Positions 25,926 through 35,405 are shown, counted from the stretch's first letter. The stretch is 64,000 bases of DNA from Sediminicola sp. YIK13 (GCF_001430825.1 NZ_CP010535.1:62001-126000), one strand, 5' to 3'. Made by a program: numbers and translations. Notes: generated by a model not told the origin, from the letters alone.

Positions 25926-27194
25926 ATGAGTTTAAAAAATAATTTGCACAAATTAAAGGAGAAGTACAAAGGCAAAAAAATGGCTCCTGCGTTCAACGCA
26001 TTGCATACCTTTTTGTACACTCCAAATGAAACAACACATTCTGGTTCCCATGTTCGCTCAGCGGATGATTTAAAAAGGACCATGAATACGGTGATCATGG
26101 CTTTGGTGCCAGTGTTGATTTTTGGAATTTTTAATGCAGGATACCAACATTATGCGGCAGTTGATGCTGCCAATGGAGTGATCCGTCAAGCATCACTGCT
26201 TGGAAACTTCCTGACTTGGGACAACTTTATCATGGGCGCATGGACGGTATTGCCATTGGTGATAGTCTCTTATGTGGTTGGATTGGCAGTGGAGTTTGTC
26301 TTTGCAGTAATCAAAGGTCACGAAGTAGAAGAAGGATACTTGGTTACGGGGATGCTTGTTCCCTTGATCGTTCCTATTGATACCCCGTTGTGGATGTTGG
26401 CTGTTGCCGTTGTCTTCGGGGTTGTAATTGGAAAAGAAGTATTTGGTGGTACCGGGATGAACATCTTGAATCCGGCATTGACCATTAGAGCTTTCTTGTT
26501 CTTTGCCTATCCTACTTGGATGAGTGGTGATAAGGTCTGGGTTCATGAAGCTGTGGAAAGGGCAGGAACCGCTGATGCTATTTCTGGGGAAACGGTTTTA
26601 GGTTACTTGGCTCAGGGCAAGGGAAGTGAGATCACTTACAGTGTATCCGATATGTTCTTTGGTTTTATTCCGGGATCTGTGGGTGAAACATCTACTATCT
26701 TGATTTTATTGGGAGCTCTTTTCTTGATCTTTACAAAAATAGCAAGCTGGAGGATTATGGTAAGTGCCGTAATTGGTGCCTTGGCAATGGGACTCATCTT
26801 TAATGGTGTCGTGGAAGCAGGATGGATTACTGAAACCAGTAAGTTTTACGGGTTGATGAGTTTTGATTTCTGGCAACACCTTATTGTAGGAGGATTGGCT
26901 TTTGGTATTGTATACATGGCGACGGATCCGGTAACTGGTTCGCAAACGGATAAGGGGAAATGGTACTACGGATTTTTTATCGGATTTATTTCGGTAATGA
27001 TCAGGGTGTTCAACCCAGCATATCCAGAAGGAGTATTCTTGGCTATTTTGTTAATGAACGTATTTGCTCCTACCATTGATCATTATGTGGTACGAGGAAA
27101 CATCAACAAACGTCTTAAGAGATTAAAGAACGCCAACATTCTTCCAAAGGATGGACATGGTGAAGAAAAGAAACTAAAAGTTGAAACAGTATAA
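25926..27194 (+). CDS. nqrB: Na+-translocating NADH:quinone reductase subunit B
   Basis: 422 residues, with about 10 membrane helices. NqrB carries a riboflavin and a covalent FMN and forms the Na+ channel. The conserved FGGTGMNILNPALTIRAFLF (about 175-194) and PGSVGETSTILILLGA segments identify it. At the FMN-attachment region the protein reads D217-A-I-S-G-E222-T223; the acceptor Thr is kept but the preceding residue is Glu where the usual motif (SGAT type) has Ala. It depends on ApbE, encoded downstream at 31105. Confidence 0.96.
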   Translation: MSLKNNLHKLKEKYKGKKMAPAFNALHTFLYTPNETTHSGSHVRSADDLKRTMNTVIMALVPVLIFGIFNAGYQHYAAVDAANGVIRQASLLGNFLTWDNFIMGAWTVLPLVIVSYVVGLAVEFVFAVIKGHEVEEGYLVTGMLVPLIVPIDTPLWMLAVAVVFGVVIGKEVFGGTGMNILNPALTIRAFLFFAYPTWMSGDKVWVHEAVERAGTADAISGETVLGYLAQGKGSEITYSVSDMFFGFIPGSVGETSTILILLGALFLIFTKIASWRIMVSAVIGALAMGLIFNGVVEAGWITETSKFYGLMSFDFWQHLIVGGLAFGIVYMATDPVTGSQTDKGKWYYGFFIGFISVMIRVFNPAYPEGVFLAILLMNVFAPTIDHYVVRGNINKRLKRLKNANILPKDGHGEEKKLKVETV

Positions 27195-27196
27195 TT

Positions 27197-27949
27197 ATGG
27201 CAATTAATACAGATAAAAACATTTATACCGTTGCTTTTGCCTCTATTATGGTGATTGTAGTGGGTTCGGTTTTGGCTTTTTTAGCCTCTTCCCTTAGTGA
27301 AAAAATCAAACAGAATGAGAAGTTGGAAAAGCAACAGAACATTTTGTACGCTATGGGTATTAACGAAAATGAGGATGAAGGAAGTGTGAACTTTGTACCT
27401 ACGGATAGGGTGGCAGAAGAGTTTAGCAAGTATATAAAGGAACAGATCGTAATTGAAGGTGACAAGATCACTGAAGATAACGAAGCCTATCTGATCAATT
27501 TAAAACAACAGGAAACTGCCGCCAAAAAAGGAAATACAAGAAAACTTCCTTTATTTATAGGGGAAAAGGACGGTAAGAAATTCTACATCATCCCTATGTA
27601 CGGAAAAGGACTATGGGATGCTATTTGGGGTTTTGTTTCCTTGGATGAGAATCTTGTCGTACAAGGGGTCTATTTTGACCATAAGGGAGAGACTCCTGGT
27701 TTGGGCGCCAATATAAAGCAGCGTTATTTCATGGACGACTTTGAAGGGGAATCTATTCTTGATGGTACCGAATACGCAGGTATAGAGGTAGCCAAGGGTA
27801 ATAATGACCCTTTGAACAATACAAAAGATGATAACGAGGTTGATGCTCTTGCTGGGGCCACTATTACCGGTAACGGGGTGAGTGCCATGATCAAGGAAAG
27901 CGTAAATCTTTACAAAAGTTATTTGGAAACCATAAGAGCTAAAAATTAA
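27197..27949 (+). CDS. nqrC: Na+-translocating NADH:quinone reductase subunit C
   Basis: 250 residues. It has one N-terminal membrane helix (about 10-30) and a periplasmic FMN-binding domain. The flavinylation site reads D216-A-L-A-G-A-T222, so the acceptor Thr222 is in a SGAT-type motif with Ala in place of Ser. ETPGLGANIKQRYF is the other family signature. FMN is attached by ApbE. Confidence 0.96.
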   Translation: MAINTDKNIYTVAFASIMVIVVGSVLAFLASSLSEKIKQNEKLEKQQNILYAMGINENEDEGSVNFVPTDRVAEEFSKYIKEQIVIEGDKITEDNEAYLINLKQQETAAKKGNTRKLPLFIGEKDGKKFYIIPMYGKGLWDAIWGFVSLDENLVVQGVYFDHKGETPGLGANIKQRYFMDDFEGESILDGTEYAGIEVAKGNNDPLNNTKDDNEVDALAGATITGNGVSAMIKESVNLYKSYLETIRAKN

Positions 27950-27952
27950 ACT

Positions 27953-28600
27953 ATGGCACTACTTTCAAAAAAAGATACGGGTCTAATATTAGATCCATTA
28001 GCGGATAACAACCCTATTACAATACAGGTATTGGGTATTTGTTCAGCTTTGGCCATTACGGCAGAACTTAAAGCGTCCATAGTGATGGCCATTTCTGTAT
28101 TGTTCGTACTTGGTTTGGGGAATGTTGTTATTTCCCTAATGCGGAACATTATTCCTTCAAAAATTAGGATTATCGTGCAATTGGTGGTCGTAGCCGCCTT
28201 GGTTATTATTGTGGACCAAGTGCTAAAGGCTTTCGCCTACGAATTGAGTAAGACTTTATCAGTTTTCGTCGGATTGATCATTACCAACTGTATCATTATG
28301 GGTCGTTTTGAGGCATTTGCTCTGGGGAACGGACCATGGAAATCGTTTTTAGATGGTATTGGTAATGCCGCTGGATACGGTTTGATACTTGTAATTGTTG
28401 GTTTCTTCAGAGAATTATTGGGTTCTGGAACACTTCTAGGATTTAAGGTTCTTGGGGATCCAATTGCAAAAACAGGAATTTATGCCATAGGGTATGAAAA
28501 CAATGGGTTCATGCTATTGTCACCAATGGCTTTGATTGTTGTTGGTCTAATCATATGGGTACAGCGTTCTAGGAACAAAGCCTTAATCGAAGAAAACTAG
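27953..28600 (+). CDS. nqrD: Na+-translocating NADH:quinone reductase subunit D
   Basis: 215 residues, six membrane helices, RnfE/NqrD family. The conserved GLIITNCIIMGRFEAFA (about 107-123) holds the Cys that, with one in NqrE, coordinates the intramembrane iron site. LGICSALAIT near the N-terminus holds the second family Cys. Confidence 0.96.
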   Translation: MALLSKKDTGLILDPLADNNPITIQVLGICSALAITAELKASIVMAISVLFVLGLGNVVISLMRNIIPSKIRIIVQLVVVAALVIIVDQVLKAFAYELSKTLSVFVGLIITNCIIMGRFEAFALGNGPWKSFLDGIGNAAGYGLILVIVGFFRELLGSGTLLGFKVLGDPIAKTGIYAIGYENNGFMLLSPMALIVVGLIIWVQRSRNKALIEEN

Positions 28601-28624
28601 TAGTTACTTAAAAAGAACAATGTT

Positions 28625-29359
28625 ATGTTAGAACATGTAGAATTATTCTTTAAATCCATATTTATAGACAATATGGTATTTGCCACATTCCTTGGGATGT
28701 GTTCCTACCTGGCGGTGTCCAAAAAAGTGACAACTGCTGTGGGTCTTGGAGCTGCTGTAATCTTTGTATTGGCGGTGACAGTTCCAATGAACTGGTTGTT
28801 GGACCAATATTTGTTAAGGGATGGTGCCCTGGCCTGGTTGGGTCCGGAATATGCGGACTATAACTTAAGCTTTTTATCATTTATTCTGTTCATTGCCACG
28901 ATAGCAACTATGGTGCAATTGGTAGAGATAGTGGTAGAAAAGTTTTCACCGGCACTTTATAACTCTCTTGGGATATTTCTACCATTGATCGCAGTAAACT
29001 GTGCTATCTTGGGAGGTTCCCTATTTATGCAGTCTAGGGATATTCAGACTTTGGGCCTTGCATTCAATTACGGGGTTGCTTCTGGGATTGGTTGGTTCTT
29101 GGCAATTTTGGCCATCGCTGCCATCCGTGAAAAAATTAGATACTCCAATGTTCCTGCCCCGTTGAGAGGTTTGGGAATAACCTTTATCATCACTGGTCTT
29201 ATGGCAATTGGCTTTATGAGTTTTGGTGGTATGCTTACCGGAGGCGATGAAGCGCCAAAAGAGGCAACGGAGACCACTGCCCAAAAGGTGGAAGAAATTA
29301 AAATAGAAAAGGAAGCCAAAGAGAATACGGTTTCTTACAACAATGCTATAAACAAATAA
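28625..29359 (+). CDS. nqrE: Na+-translocating NADH:quinone reductase subunit E
   Basis: 244 residues, six membrane helices, RnfA/NqrE family. Family motifs are DNMVFATFLGMCSYLAVSKK (about 15-34) and PLIAVNCAILGGSLFM (about 120-135), each holding a Cys of the intramembrane Fe centre. A charged C-terminal tail from about residue 210 (rich in E, K, T) is longer than in the Vibrio protein (about 198 residues). Confidence 0.96.
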   Translation: MLEHVELFFKSIFIDNMVFATFLGMCSYLAVSKKVTTAVGLGAAVIFVLAVTVPMNWLLDQYLLRDGALAWLGPEYADYNLSFLSFILFIATIATMVQLVEIVVEKFSPALYNSLGIFLPLIAVNCAILGGSLFMQSRDIQTLGLAFNYGVASGIGWFLAILAIAAIREKIRYSNVPAPLRGLGITFIITGLMAIGFMSFGGMLTGGDEAPKEATETTAQKVEEIKIEKEAKENTVSYNNAINK

Positions 29360-29361
29360 GA

Positions 29362-30669
29362 ATGATTTTAGCTACAAGTACAGTTGGAACAATTTTAATA
29401 ACCGTAGTGGCCTTTATGGTGCTATTGTTATTGTTGGTCGCACTTTTGTTGTTCACAAAGGAGAAATTGTCTCCTTCAGGACCTGTGACCATTACCATCA
29501 ATGGTGAAAAGAAAATAGAGGTAGGATCAGGGAACTCTTTGTTGTCTACTTTGGGTAACCAAAAGATCTTCCTTCCTTCCGCCTGTGGAGGTGGAGGTAC
29601 CTGCATTCAGTGCGAATGTCATGTGAATTCTGGTGGTGGAGAGGCTCTGCCTACCGAAACACCTCACTTCTCTAAAAGGGAATTGAACGCAGGAGCACGT
29701 TTGGCATGCCAGGTGAAAGTAAAACAGGATATGGACATAACCATTCCTGAAGAAGTTTTTGGGATTAAAAAGTGGGATGCTACTGTGGTAAGAAACTACA
29801 ACGTGGCCTCTTTCATCAAAGAATTCGTTGTGGAAATTCCTGAGGACATGCCTTACAAAGCTGGAGGGTACATCCAAATTGAAATTCCAGAATGCGAAAT
29901 AAAATATGCGGACATAGATATTACAGCGCACCCTGAAGAGCATGAAACTCCAGATAAGTTTCAAGCGGAATGGGATAAGTTTAATTTATGGCCCTTGACC
30001 ATGAAAAATAACGAAACAGTGGAAAGAGCCTATTCCATGGCTTCCTATCCTGCTGAAGGGAGAGAGATCATGTTAAACGTTCGTATCGCTACCCCACCAT
30101 GGGACAGGTCCAAGAACGGATGGATGGATGTTAATCCAGGGATTGCATCTTCTTTTATCTTTGCTCAGAAACCTGGGGACAAGGTTGTTATTTCTGGTCC
30201 TTACGGGGAATTCTTCATCAATGAATCAGATGCAGAGATGTTGTATGTTGGAGGTGGAGCAGGAATGGCGCCAATGCGATCGCATTTGTATCATTTGTTC
30301 AAAACCTTAAAGACCAATCGTAAAGTTACGTATTGGTACGGTGGACGTTCCAAAAGGGAATTATTCTACTTGGATCACTTCTATAGATTGGAAAAAGAGT
30401 TTCCTAACTTTAAATTCTATTTGGCACTTTCTGAGCCATTACCAGAAGATAATTGGAAGGTTAAAGAGAATATAGATGCTCCTGGAGACGGTTTTGTAGG
30501 TTTTATACACAATTGTGTTATTGATAACTATTTAAGCCATCACGAAACACCTGAGGACATCGAATTGTATTTCTGTGGACCTCCATTGATGAACAAGGCT
30601 GTTCAAAAAATGGGTGAGGATTTCGGAATTCCGGATGAGCATATCAGGTTTGATGATTTCGGAGGATAA
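29362..30669 (+). CDS. nqrF: Na+-translocating NADH:quinone reductase subunit F
   Basis: 435 residues. It is the NADH-oxidising entry subunit: an N-terminal membrane anchor (about 5-31), a ferredoxin domain with 2Fe-2S ligands C75, C81, C84 and C116, an FAD domain (RAYSMASYP motif, about 235) and an NAD-binding domain (GGGAGMAPMRSHLYHL, about 297). The C-terminal YFCGPPLMNKAV is the ferredoxin-reductase signature. It ends the nqr operon and is followed by a terminator. Confidence 0.97.
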   Translation: MILATSTVGTILITVVAFMVLLLLLVALLLFTKEKLSPSGPVTITINGEKKIEVGSGNSLLSTLGNQKIFLPSACGGGGTCIQCECHVNSGGGEALPTETPHFSKRELNAGARLACQVKVKQDMDITIPEEVFGIKKWDATVVRNYNVASFIKEFVVEIPEDMPYKAGGYIQIEIPECEIKYADIDITAHPEEHETPDKFQAEWDKFNLWPLTMKNNETVERAYSMASYPAEGREIMLNVRIATPPWDRSKNGWMDVNPGIASSFIFAQKPGDKVVISGPYGEFFINESDAEMLYVGGGAGMAPMRSHLYHLFKTLKTNRKVTYWYGGRSKRELFYLDHFYRLEKEFPNFKFYLALSEPLPEDNWKVKENIDAPGDGFVGFIHNCVIDNYLSHHETPEDIELYFCGPPLMNKAVQKMGEDFGIPDEHIRFDDFGG

Positions 30670-30700
30670 AATCTTCAGAGTACTAATGATAAAAATTTTT

Positions 30701-30730
30701 AAAAACCGATATTTCCGATATCGGTTTTTT
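30701..30730 (+). terminator. Terminator after nqrF
   Basis: A 12-bp stem (AAAAACCGATAT with ATATCGGTTTTT) and a 5-base loop, ending in a T run. It separates nqrF from the 30746 gene, which has no obvious promoter of its own, so some read-through is likely. Confidence 0.88.
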
Positions 30731-30745
30731 TATACCTAAAGAATT

Positions 30746-31105
30746 ATGAAAGAGCTGACGAGACAGGAATTGCATAATCTGGCCATGAATATTGTAGGAA
30801 AGCACCTAGAGGAAAACGGTTTCGAGTTTGTGGCCATCAACAGTAAGATGGGAAAAAACCCCCAATTTGTCTGTACCAAGGAAAAACAACTTTCCTTTGT
30901 GGTAGTTCGCAGTATTCCATATCCGGAAGATCCAAAAGAGTACGATGCTGTATTGTTGGGAAAAATAAAGGCGCATGCGGAAAAATCCAATGCCCAAGTA
31001 TTCTACGCAGGAGTAGGTTTGGTCAATGCAAAGGAATACAAACTTCCCGTTTTTTTAAATGAAGATTATATCGTGGATTATGATGGTTTAATAGCAATAG
31101 AATAA
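30746..31105 (+). CDS. Small conserved protein encoded between nqrF and apbE
   Basis: 119 residues, soluble, no signal peptide. It has alpha-beta character with FEFVAINSKMGKNPQFVC, SFVVVRSIPYPEDPKEY and FYAGVGLVNAKEY motifs. I recall this gene next to nqrF in other Flavobacteriia, sometimes named as a second NqrF-like product, but it has no ferredoxin or flavin motifs and no assigned function. Its stop overlaps the apbE start by one base (TAATG), so the two are translationally coupled, which suggests a role in NQR maturation. Confidence 0.8.
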   Translation: MKELTRQELHNLAMNIVGKHLEENGFEFVAINSKMGKNPQFVCTKEKQLSFVVVRSIPYPEDPKEYDAVLLGKIKAHAEKSNAQVFYAGVGLVNAKEYKLPVFLNEDYIVDYDGLIAIE

Positions 31106-32106
31106 TGAAAAACTTACTTTCAATACTAGCGGTTTTACTTTTAATAAGTAGTTGTGCCCCAAAATCTGAATGGGTGAAAAATTTCAACAGCGGTTCTGCT
31201 TTGGGGACATCCTACCATATTACCTATATCAGTAAGGAGAAAATTGATTTTCAAAGGGAGATCGATTCTGTTTTTGAGGTCATCAATAAATCCATGTCCA
31301 CCTACATGCCAACTTCGGACATCTCCAAAATCAACATGGGGGATACTACCGTGGTGGTAGATCATATGTTCAGGGACGTATTTGAGCTCTCAAAAGAAAT
31401 TTATGATAGGACCAATGGTTATTTTGATCCCACGGTGGGCTCCTTGGTAAATGCTTGGGGTTTTGGTCCTGGCAAGCAAATGCAGCTCGATTCGCTAAAA
31501 GTGGACAGCATACTACAATATGTAGGTTTCGATAAAGTGGGCATTACCGCCAATAATCGCATCAATAAGGCTGATGCAAACATCTATTTTGATTTTAATG
31601 CCATAGCAAAGGGCTATGCCATAGATAGATTGGCCCTAATGTTGGAAAATGAAGGCATCACCGATTACTTGGTCGAGGTTGGGGGAGAGATTGTCGCGCA
31701 GGGAATTAATAAAGTAAAGGAAAAAGAATGGGTGGTCGGAATTGATAATCCGGCAGGGGATGACCAACCAAAAATCCTGATCAATTTAAAAAATACCGCA
31801 TTGGCTTCTTCGGGTAATTACAGAAAATTTAGGATAGATTCCATCACGGGAAACAAATATGTACACACCATAGACCCTAAAACCGGGTATACCAAAAATT
31901 CCAATATCTTGGCAGCAAGTGTTATTGAAAATTCATGTGCCAAGGCTGATGGTTATGCTACTGGCCTTATGGCAATGGATCTTGAAGCTTCCAAACTCGT
32001 ACTGGAAAAGGATCCTAATTTAGAGGCGTATATTATCTTTCTGGACAATCAGGGTGAGACCCAAAGTTATGTGACCGAGGGATTTAAAGCTTTGCTTTTG
32101 GAATAG
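31105..32106 (+). CDS. apbE: FAD:protein FMN transferase (flavin-trafficking lipoprotein)
   Basis: 333 residues. The signal peptide ends in LLISSC (lipobox, Cys about 17), placing it on the periplasmic side where NqrB and NqrC receive FMN. Family motifs: GTSYHITY (about 35), GYFDPTVGSLVNAWGFG (about 109), DFNAIAKGYAIDR (about 160), LVEVGGEIVAQG (about 188) and the catalytic HTIDPKTGY (about 255). It moves FMN from FAD to Thr in the NqrB/NqrC motifs. Its last 23 bases overlap the convergent methyltransferase gene. Confidence 0.95.
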   Translation: MKNLLSILAVLLLISSCAPKSEWVKNFNSGSALGTSYHITYISKEKIDFQREIDSVFEVINKSMSTYMPTSDISKINMGDTTVVVDHMFRDVFELSKEIYDRTNGYFDPTVGSLVNAWGFGPGKQMQLDSLKVDSILQYVGFDKVGITANNRINKADANIYFDFNAIAKGYAIDRLALMLENEGITDYLVEVGGEIVAQGINKVKEKEWVVGIDNPAGDDQPKILINLKNTALASSGNYRKFRIDSITGNKYVHTIDPKTGYTKNSNILAASVIENSCAKADGYATGLMAMDLEASKLVLEKDPNLEAYIIFLDNQGETQSYVTEGFKALLLE

Positions 32107-32869
32107 TTTTGCGCACCAAGGGTATAATTTCCCCTTGAGCCAATCTGTAGGTATCCACAGCATCTGGTTCTAAGGTTGATGTGTAATCAACTTCCTCCAC
32201 CTCAAATCCTATTTGCCGTAGCTTGGCAAAAAAATCCTTGCCATATATACGCACATGGTCATACTGTCCAAATATTTTGGCGCGCTCCTGTTTGTCGGTA
32301 ATGGAGTTATCCTCAAAAGTGGTTTCTCTATTTAAATCTTGTGGTATTTGAAAAATGCCCCACCCTCCAGGTTTTAATATCCGAAACAATTCCTCCATGG
32401 CCTTTGTGTCATCGGGAATATGCTCAAGAACGTGATTGCAAAGAATAATATCAAAAGAATTGTCCGTAAAGGGAAGGTTGCAAATATCCGCCTTAATGTC
32501 TGCCAAGGGCGAATTTAGATCTGTTGTTGTATAGTCCAAGTTAACCAATTGTCGAAAACGCATGTAGAATGCCTGTTCTGGTGCAAAATGAAGGACTTTG
32601 TGGCGACCTGTAAAGAAGTTGGTCTCATTTTTTAAATACAGCCACAACAACCGGTGCCTTTCCAAAGATAGGGTGGAAGGGGAGAGCACATTTTCCCTGG
32701 GATTCTCATATCCGTAAGGAAGAAATTTTCTAAAACTCTTACCGTCAATTGGGTCTTGGTACCTATTTCCCTTTAAGGTAAGGGCCAATAAAGGCCTTGC
32801 CAAATAGCTCAATTGAATCAAAAGAGGTCTGGGAACGGTGTTCAGAATATATTTAAAGATATTTTTCAT
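32084..32869 (-). CDS. Class I SAM-dependent methyltransferase
   Basis: 261 residues. The Rossmann SAM motif is atypical at motif I (VLHFAPEQAFYMRF, about 92) but the post-I acidic residue (TTTDLNS), motif II (DIILCNHVLEHIPDD) and motif III (ILKPGGWGIFQIP) are clear, so it belongs to the Methyltransf_11/25 group. Target unknown. It lies 33 bases behind map on the same strand. Its 3' end overlaps apbE tail to tail. Confidence 0.85.
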   Translation of the reverse strand: MKNIFKYILNTVPRPLLIQLSYLARPLLALTLKGNRYQDPIDGKSFRKFLPYGYENPRENVLSPSTLSLERHRLLWLYLKNETNFFTGRHKVLHFAPEQAFYMRFRQLVNLDYTTTDLNSPLADIKADICNLPFTDNSFDIILCNHVLEHIPDDTKAMEELFRILKPGGWGIFQIPQDLNRETTFEDNSITDKQERAKIFGQYDHVRIYGKDFFAKLRQIGFEVEEVDYTSTLEPDAVDTYRLAQGEIIPLVRKTIPKAKL

Positions 32870-32902
32870 CGGCTTGTAACTCCCAGGCTTGATAACTAAG
32901 AA

Positions 32903-33721
32903 TTACAATTGAAGTTTTTTCTGCCTAAACTCATCCTCTTCATTGGTAATGATACCTAAGGCCTCATTAACGTACTTGAAGGTGGACAATAATTCTGGTT
33001 TTCCATTGATTAGGGCAACGTCGTGCTCAAAGTGTGCACTGGGAAGGCCGTCACCGGTAAGAATGGTCCAACCATCCTTTAGTTGTTTTATTTTGTGGGT
33101 TCCCATATTGGTCATTGGTTCTATGGCAACCACCATCCCGTTCACAAATTTTTTGCCCCTTCCTCTTTTACCATAGTTGGGCATTTCTGGATCTTCGTGC
33201 ATTTTACGACCAAGGCCGTGACCTACCAGTTCACGCACAACACCGTAACCGTGGTCTTCTGTGAATTTCTGAATGGCATAACCTACATCGCCTACACGGT
33301 TGCCTAATTTAAATTCCCGGATACCCACATAAAGGGATTCTTTGGTAACCTCTAATAATTTTTTGATCTCAGGAGAAACCTCTCCAACTTCAAAAGTATA
33401 GGCATGGTCACCGTAAAAATCATTTTTTAAAGCCCCGCAATCAATGGAAATGATATCACCCTCTTGCAAAGGCGTATCGTTTGGAATCCCATGGACCACC
33501 TGGGCATTTGGACTCATGCAGAGTGTGTTTGGAAAATCGTATAAACCTAGGAATCCAGGAATTGCTCCGTGGTCCCTAATGCATTCTTCGGCAATTTTAT
33601 CTAAATGTAATGTGGTAACACCAGGTTTAACTTCACCTGCCAATACCCCTAACGTTTTGGAAACGATCAATGCACTTTCGCGCATTAATTCTATTTCTTC
33701 TGCTGTTTTAATCTTTATCAT
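32903..33721 (-). CDS. map: Type I methionine aminopeptidase
   Basis: 272 residues from ATG 33721. It removes the initiator Met from new proteins. The five metal ligands of the pita-bread fold can be placed: D in SIDCGA, D in FYGDHAY, H in GHGLGRKMHEDP, E in AIEPMT and E in SAHFEHDVA. A TTG nine bases upstream overlaps the TACCTTTG promoter box and is not the start. Probably co-transcribed with the downstream methyltransferase. Confidence 0.96.
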   Translation of the reverse strand: MIKIKTAEEIELMRESALIVSKTLGVLAGEVKPGVTTLHLDKIAEECIRDHGAIPGFLGLYDFPNTLCMSPNAQVVHGIPNDTPLQEGDIISIDCGALKNDFYGDHAYTFEVGEVSPEIKKLLEVTKESLYVGIREFKLGNRVGDVGYAIQKFTEDHGYGVVRELVGHGLGRKMHEDPEMPNYGKRGRGKKFVNGMVVAIEPMTNMGTHKIKQLKDGWTILTGDGLPSAHFEHDVALINGKPELLSTFKYVNEALGIITNEEDEFRQKKLQL

Positions 33722-33727
33722 AGGATG

Positions 33728-33735
33728 CAAAGGTA
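33728..33735 (-). promoter_or_regulatory. -7 promoter box for map
   Basis: Minus strand TACCTTTG, matching TAnnTTTG. It ends 6 bases before the ATG at 33721, so the leader is extremely short. Confidence 0.6.
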
Positions 33736-33819
33736 AAACTTTACTTTATAATTTGTGTTATTGGACCTTAAAAGTGGGTAATTGGGTGCAGTAAAGCTAT
33801 TTAGGCCAACGCAAAAAAA

Positions 33820-33841
33820 AGACCCCCATAAATGGAGGTCT
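33820..33841 (-). terminator. Terminator downstream of gpmI
   Basis: A 10-bp stem with one mismatch (AGACCCCCAT with ATGGAGGTCT), 2-base loop, then a T run on the minus strand (complement of 33813-33820). It lies 25 bases past the gpmI stop. Confidence 0.75.
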
Positions 33842-33865
33842 AGGCATTTATTGTTCTTATGGATC

Positions 33866-35383
33866 TTAAACCAAAGGTTTTTGAGTCATTAAAGCGGGTT
33901 GTGGAACGCCCATTAATTTTAAAATGGTAGGTGCTATGTCACCTAATACACCATCTTTTATAGTTTTTATATCCTTGTCCACCAAAATCAAAGGAACGGG
34001 ATTTGTGGTATGCGCCGTATTTGGACTGCCATCGGGATTGATCATGGTTTCACAATTTCCGTGGTCTGCTATAACTATAGTGGTATACCCATTCTCAAGT
34101 CCGGCTGTAATTACGGATTTGGCACATGAGTCCACCACTTCGCATGCCTTGATCGCAGCATTCATATCTCCCGTATGACCAACCATATCTGGGTTGGCAA
34201 AATTAAGGCATACAAAATCTACCTCTCCTTTTTGCAGTTCCCGGATAATGGCATCCCTGATGTCAAAGGCGCTCATTTCTGGCTGTAGATCGTAAGTAGC
34301 CACTTTTGGTGACGGACAGAGAAGACGCTGTTCTCCATCAAAAGGCACTTCCCTACCTCCATTAAAGAAGAAGGTAACATGCGGGTATTTCTCTGTTTCT
34401 GCGATTCGTATCTGTTTCTTTTGGGCTTTGGACAATGTCTCTCCCAACGTCTGCTCTAAATTGTCCTTGTCATAGACCACTTTCATCCCTTCAAAGGAAT
34501 CATCATAATTGGTCATGGTGACATAATACAGGTTTAACTTATGGGTGTTCTGCTCATGGAAATCCTCTTGGGTCAACATTTGGGTAAGTTCCCTGCCACG
34601 GTCCGTTCTGAAGTTAAAGAAGATGACCACGTCCCCGTCATTTATTTTTGCTATTGGCGTGCCATCTGCATTGGTGGCCACTATTGGTTTAATGAATTCA
34701 TCCGTGATGCCGTCATAATAGCTATCCTGCATATCGCTAAGGATATTAGCTGATTTTTTACCTACGTTATGCACCAAAAGGTCATAGGCCATTTTAACCC
34801 TTTCCCAACGCTTGTCTCGATCCATGGCGTAATACCTGCCAATGACGGAAGCTATTTTAGCGTGCTTCCCCTCACAAAACCGATATAAGTCCTCTAAAAA
34901 TCCTTTTCCACTTTTCGGGTCTACATCCCTACCATCCGTAAAGGCATGTACAAACATATTGTTGACACCCAGATCTTCGCCGGCCTGTATAAGTCCCTTT
35001 AAATGGGTAATGTGGGAATGGACCCCTCCGTCGCTCATAAGTCCAAGGAAATGTACGGGTTTGTTGTGTTCCTTCGCATGTAAAAAGGCATCCTTTAATA
35101 CCTTTTCATCCTTTAATGTATTTTCCTTTACGGCGAGATTGATTTTCGCCAGATCTTGGTAAACTATTCTTCCAGCTCCCAGGTTCATATGCCCAACCTC
35201 ACTGTTTCCCATTTGACCTTCTGGAAGGCCCACATTCATACCATCCGTAAGGAGATTGGCATTTGGGTAATTTTCATATAAGGAGTCAATGAAAGGGGTG
35301 TTTGCATTTTCTATAGCGGAGATTTTAGGGTCTGGAGATTTCCCCCAACCATCTAAAATCATTAAGATTACTTTTTTTTCCAT
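33866..35383 (-). CDS. gpmI: 2,3-bisphosphoglycerate-independent phosphoglycerate mutase
   Basis: 505 residues, standard iPGM length. It interconverts 3- and 2-phosphoglycerate in glycolysis with two Mn2+. Alkaline-phosphatase-fold motifs: LMILDGWGKS-type start with metal Asp (about residue 10), nucleophile Ser in GNSEVGHMNLGAG (about 61), HVFTDGRD-type segment (HAFTDGRDVDP), NFANPDMVGHTGD (about 398) and VIADHGNCETM (about 445). Single gene with its own terminator and a TATTTTTG box. Confidence 0.97.
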   Translation of the reverse strand: MEKKVILMILDGWGKSPDPKISAIENANTPFIDSLYENYPNANLLTDGMNVGLPEGQMGNSEVGHMNLGAGRIVYQDLAKINLAVKENTLKDEKVLKDAFLHAKEHNKPVHFLGLMSDGGVHSHITHLKGLIQAGEDLGVNNMFVHAFTDGRDVDPKSGKGFLEDLYRFCEGKHAKIASVIGRYYAMDRDKRWERVKMAYDLLVHNVGKKSANILSDMQDSYYDGITDEFIKPIVATNADGTPIAKINDGDVVIFFNFRTDRGRELTQMLTQEDFHEQNTHKLNLYYVTMTNYDDSFEGMKVVYDKDNLEQTLGETLSKAQKKQIRIAETEKYPHVTFFFNGGREVPFDGEQRLLCPSPKVATYDLQPEMSAFDIRDAIIRELQKGEVDFVCLNFANPDMVGHTGDMNAAIKACEVVDSCAKSVITAGLENGYTTIVIADHGNCETMINPDGSPNTAHTTNPVPLILVDKDIKTIKDGVLGDIAPTILKLMGVPQPALMTQKPLV

Positions 35384-35405
35384 TGGTTTATGATTTATTC
35401 TTATT

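Noticed and set aside
30746-31105. Second NqrF-type subunit
   Set aside because: The 119-residue protein has no ferredoxin cysteines, flavin or nucleotide motifs; such a name would be a carry-over from its position.
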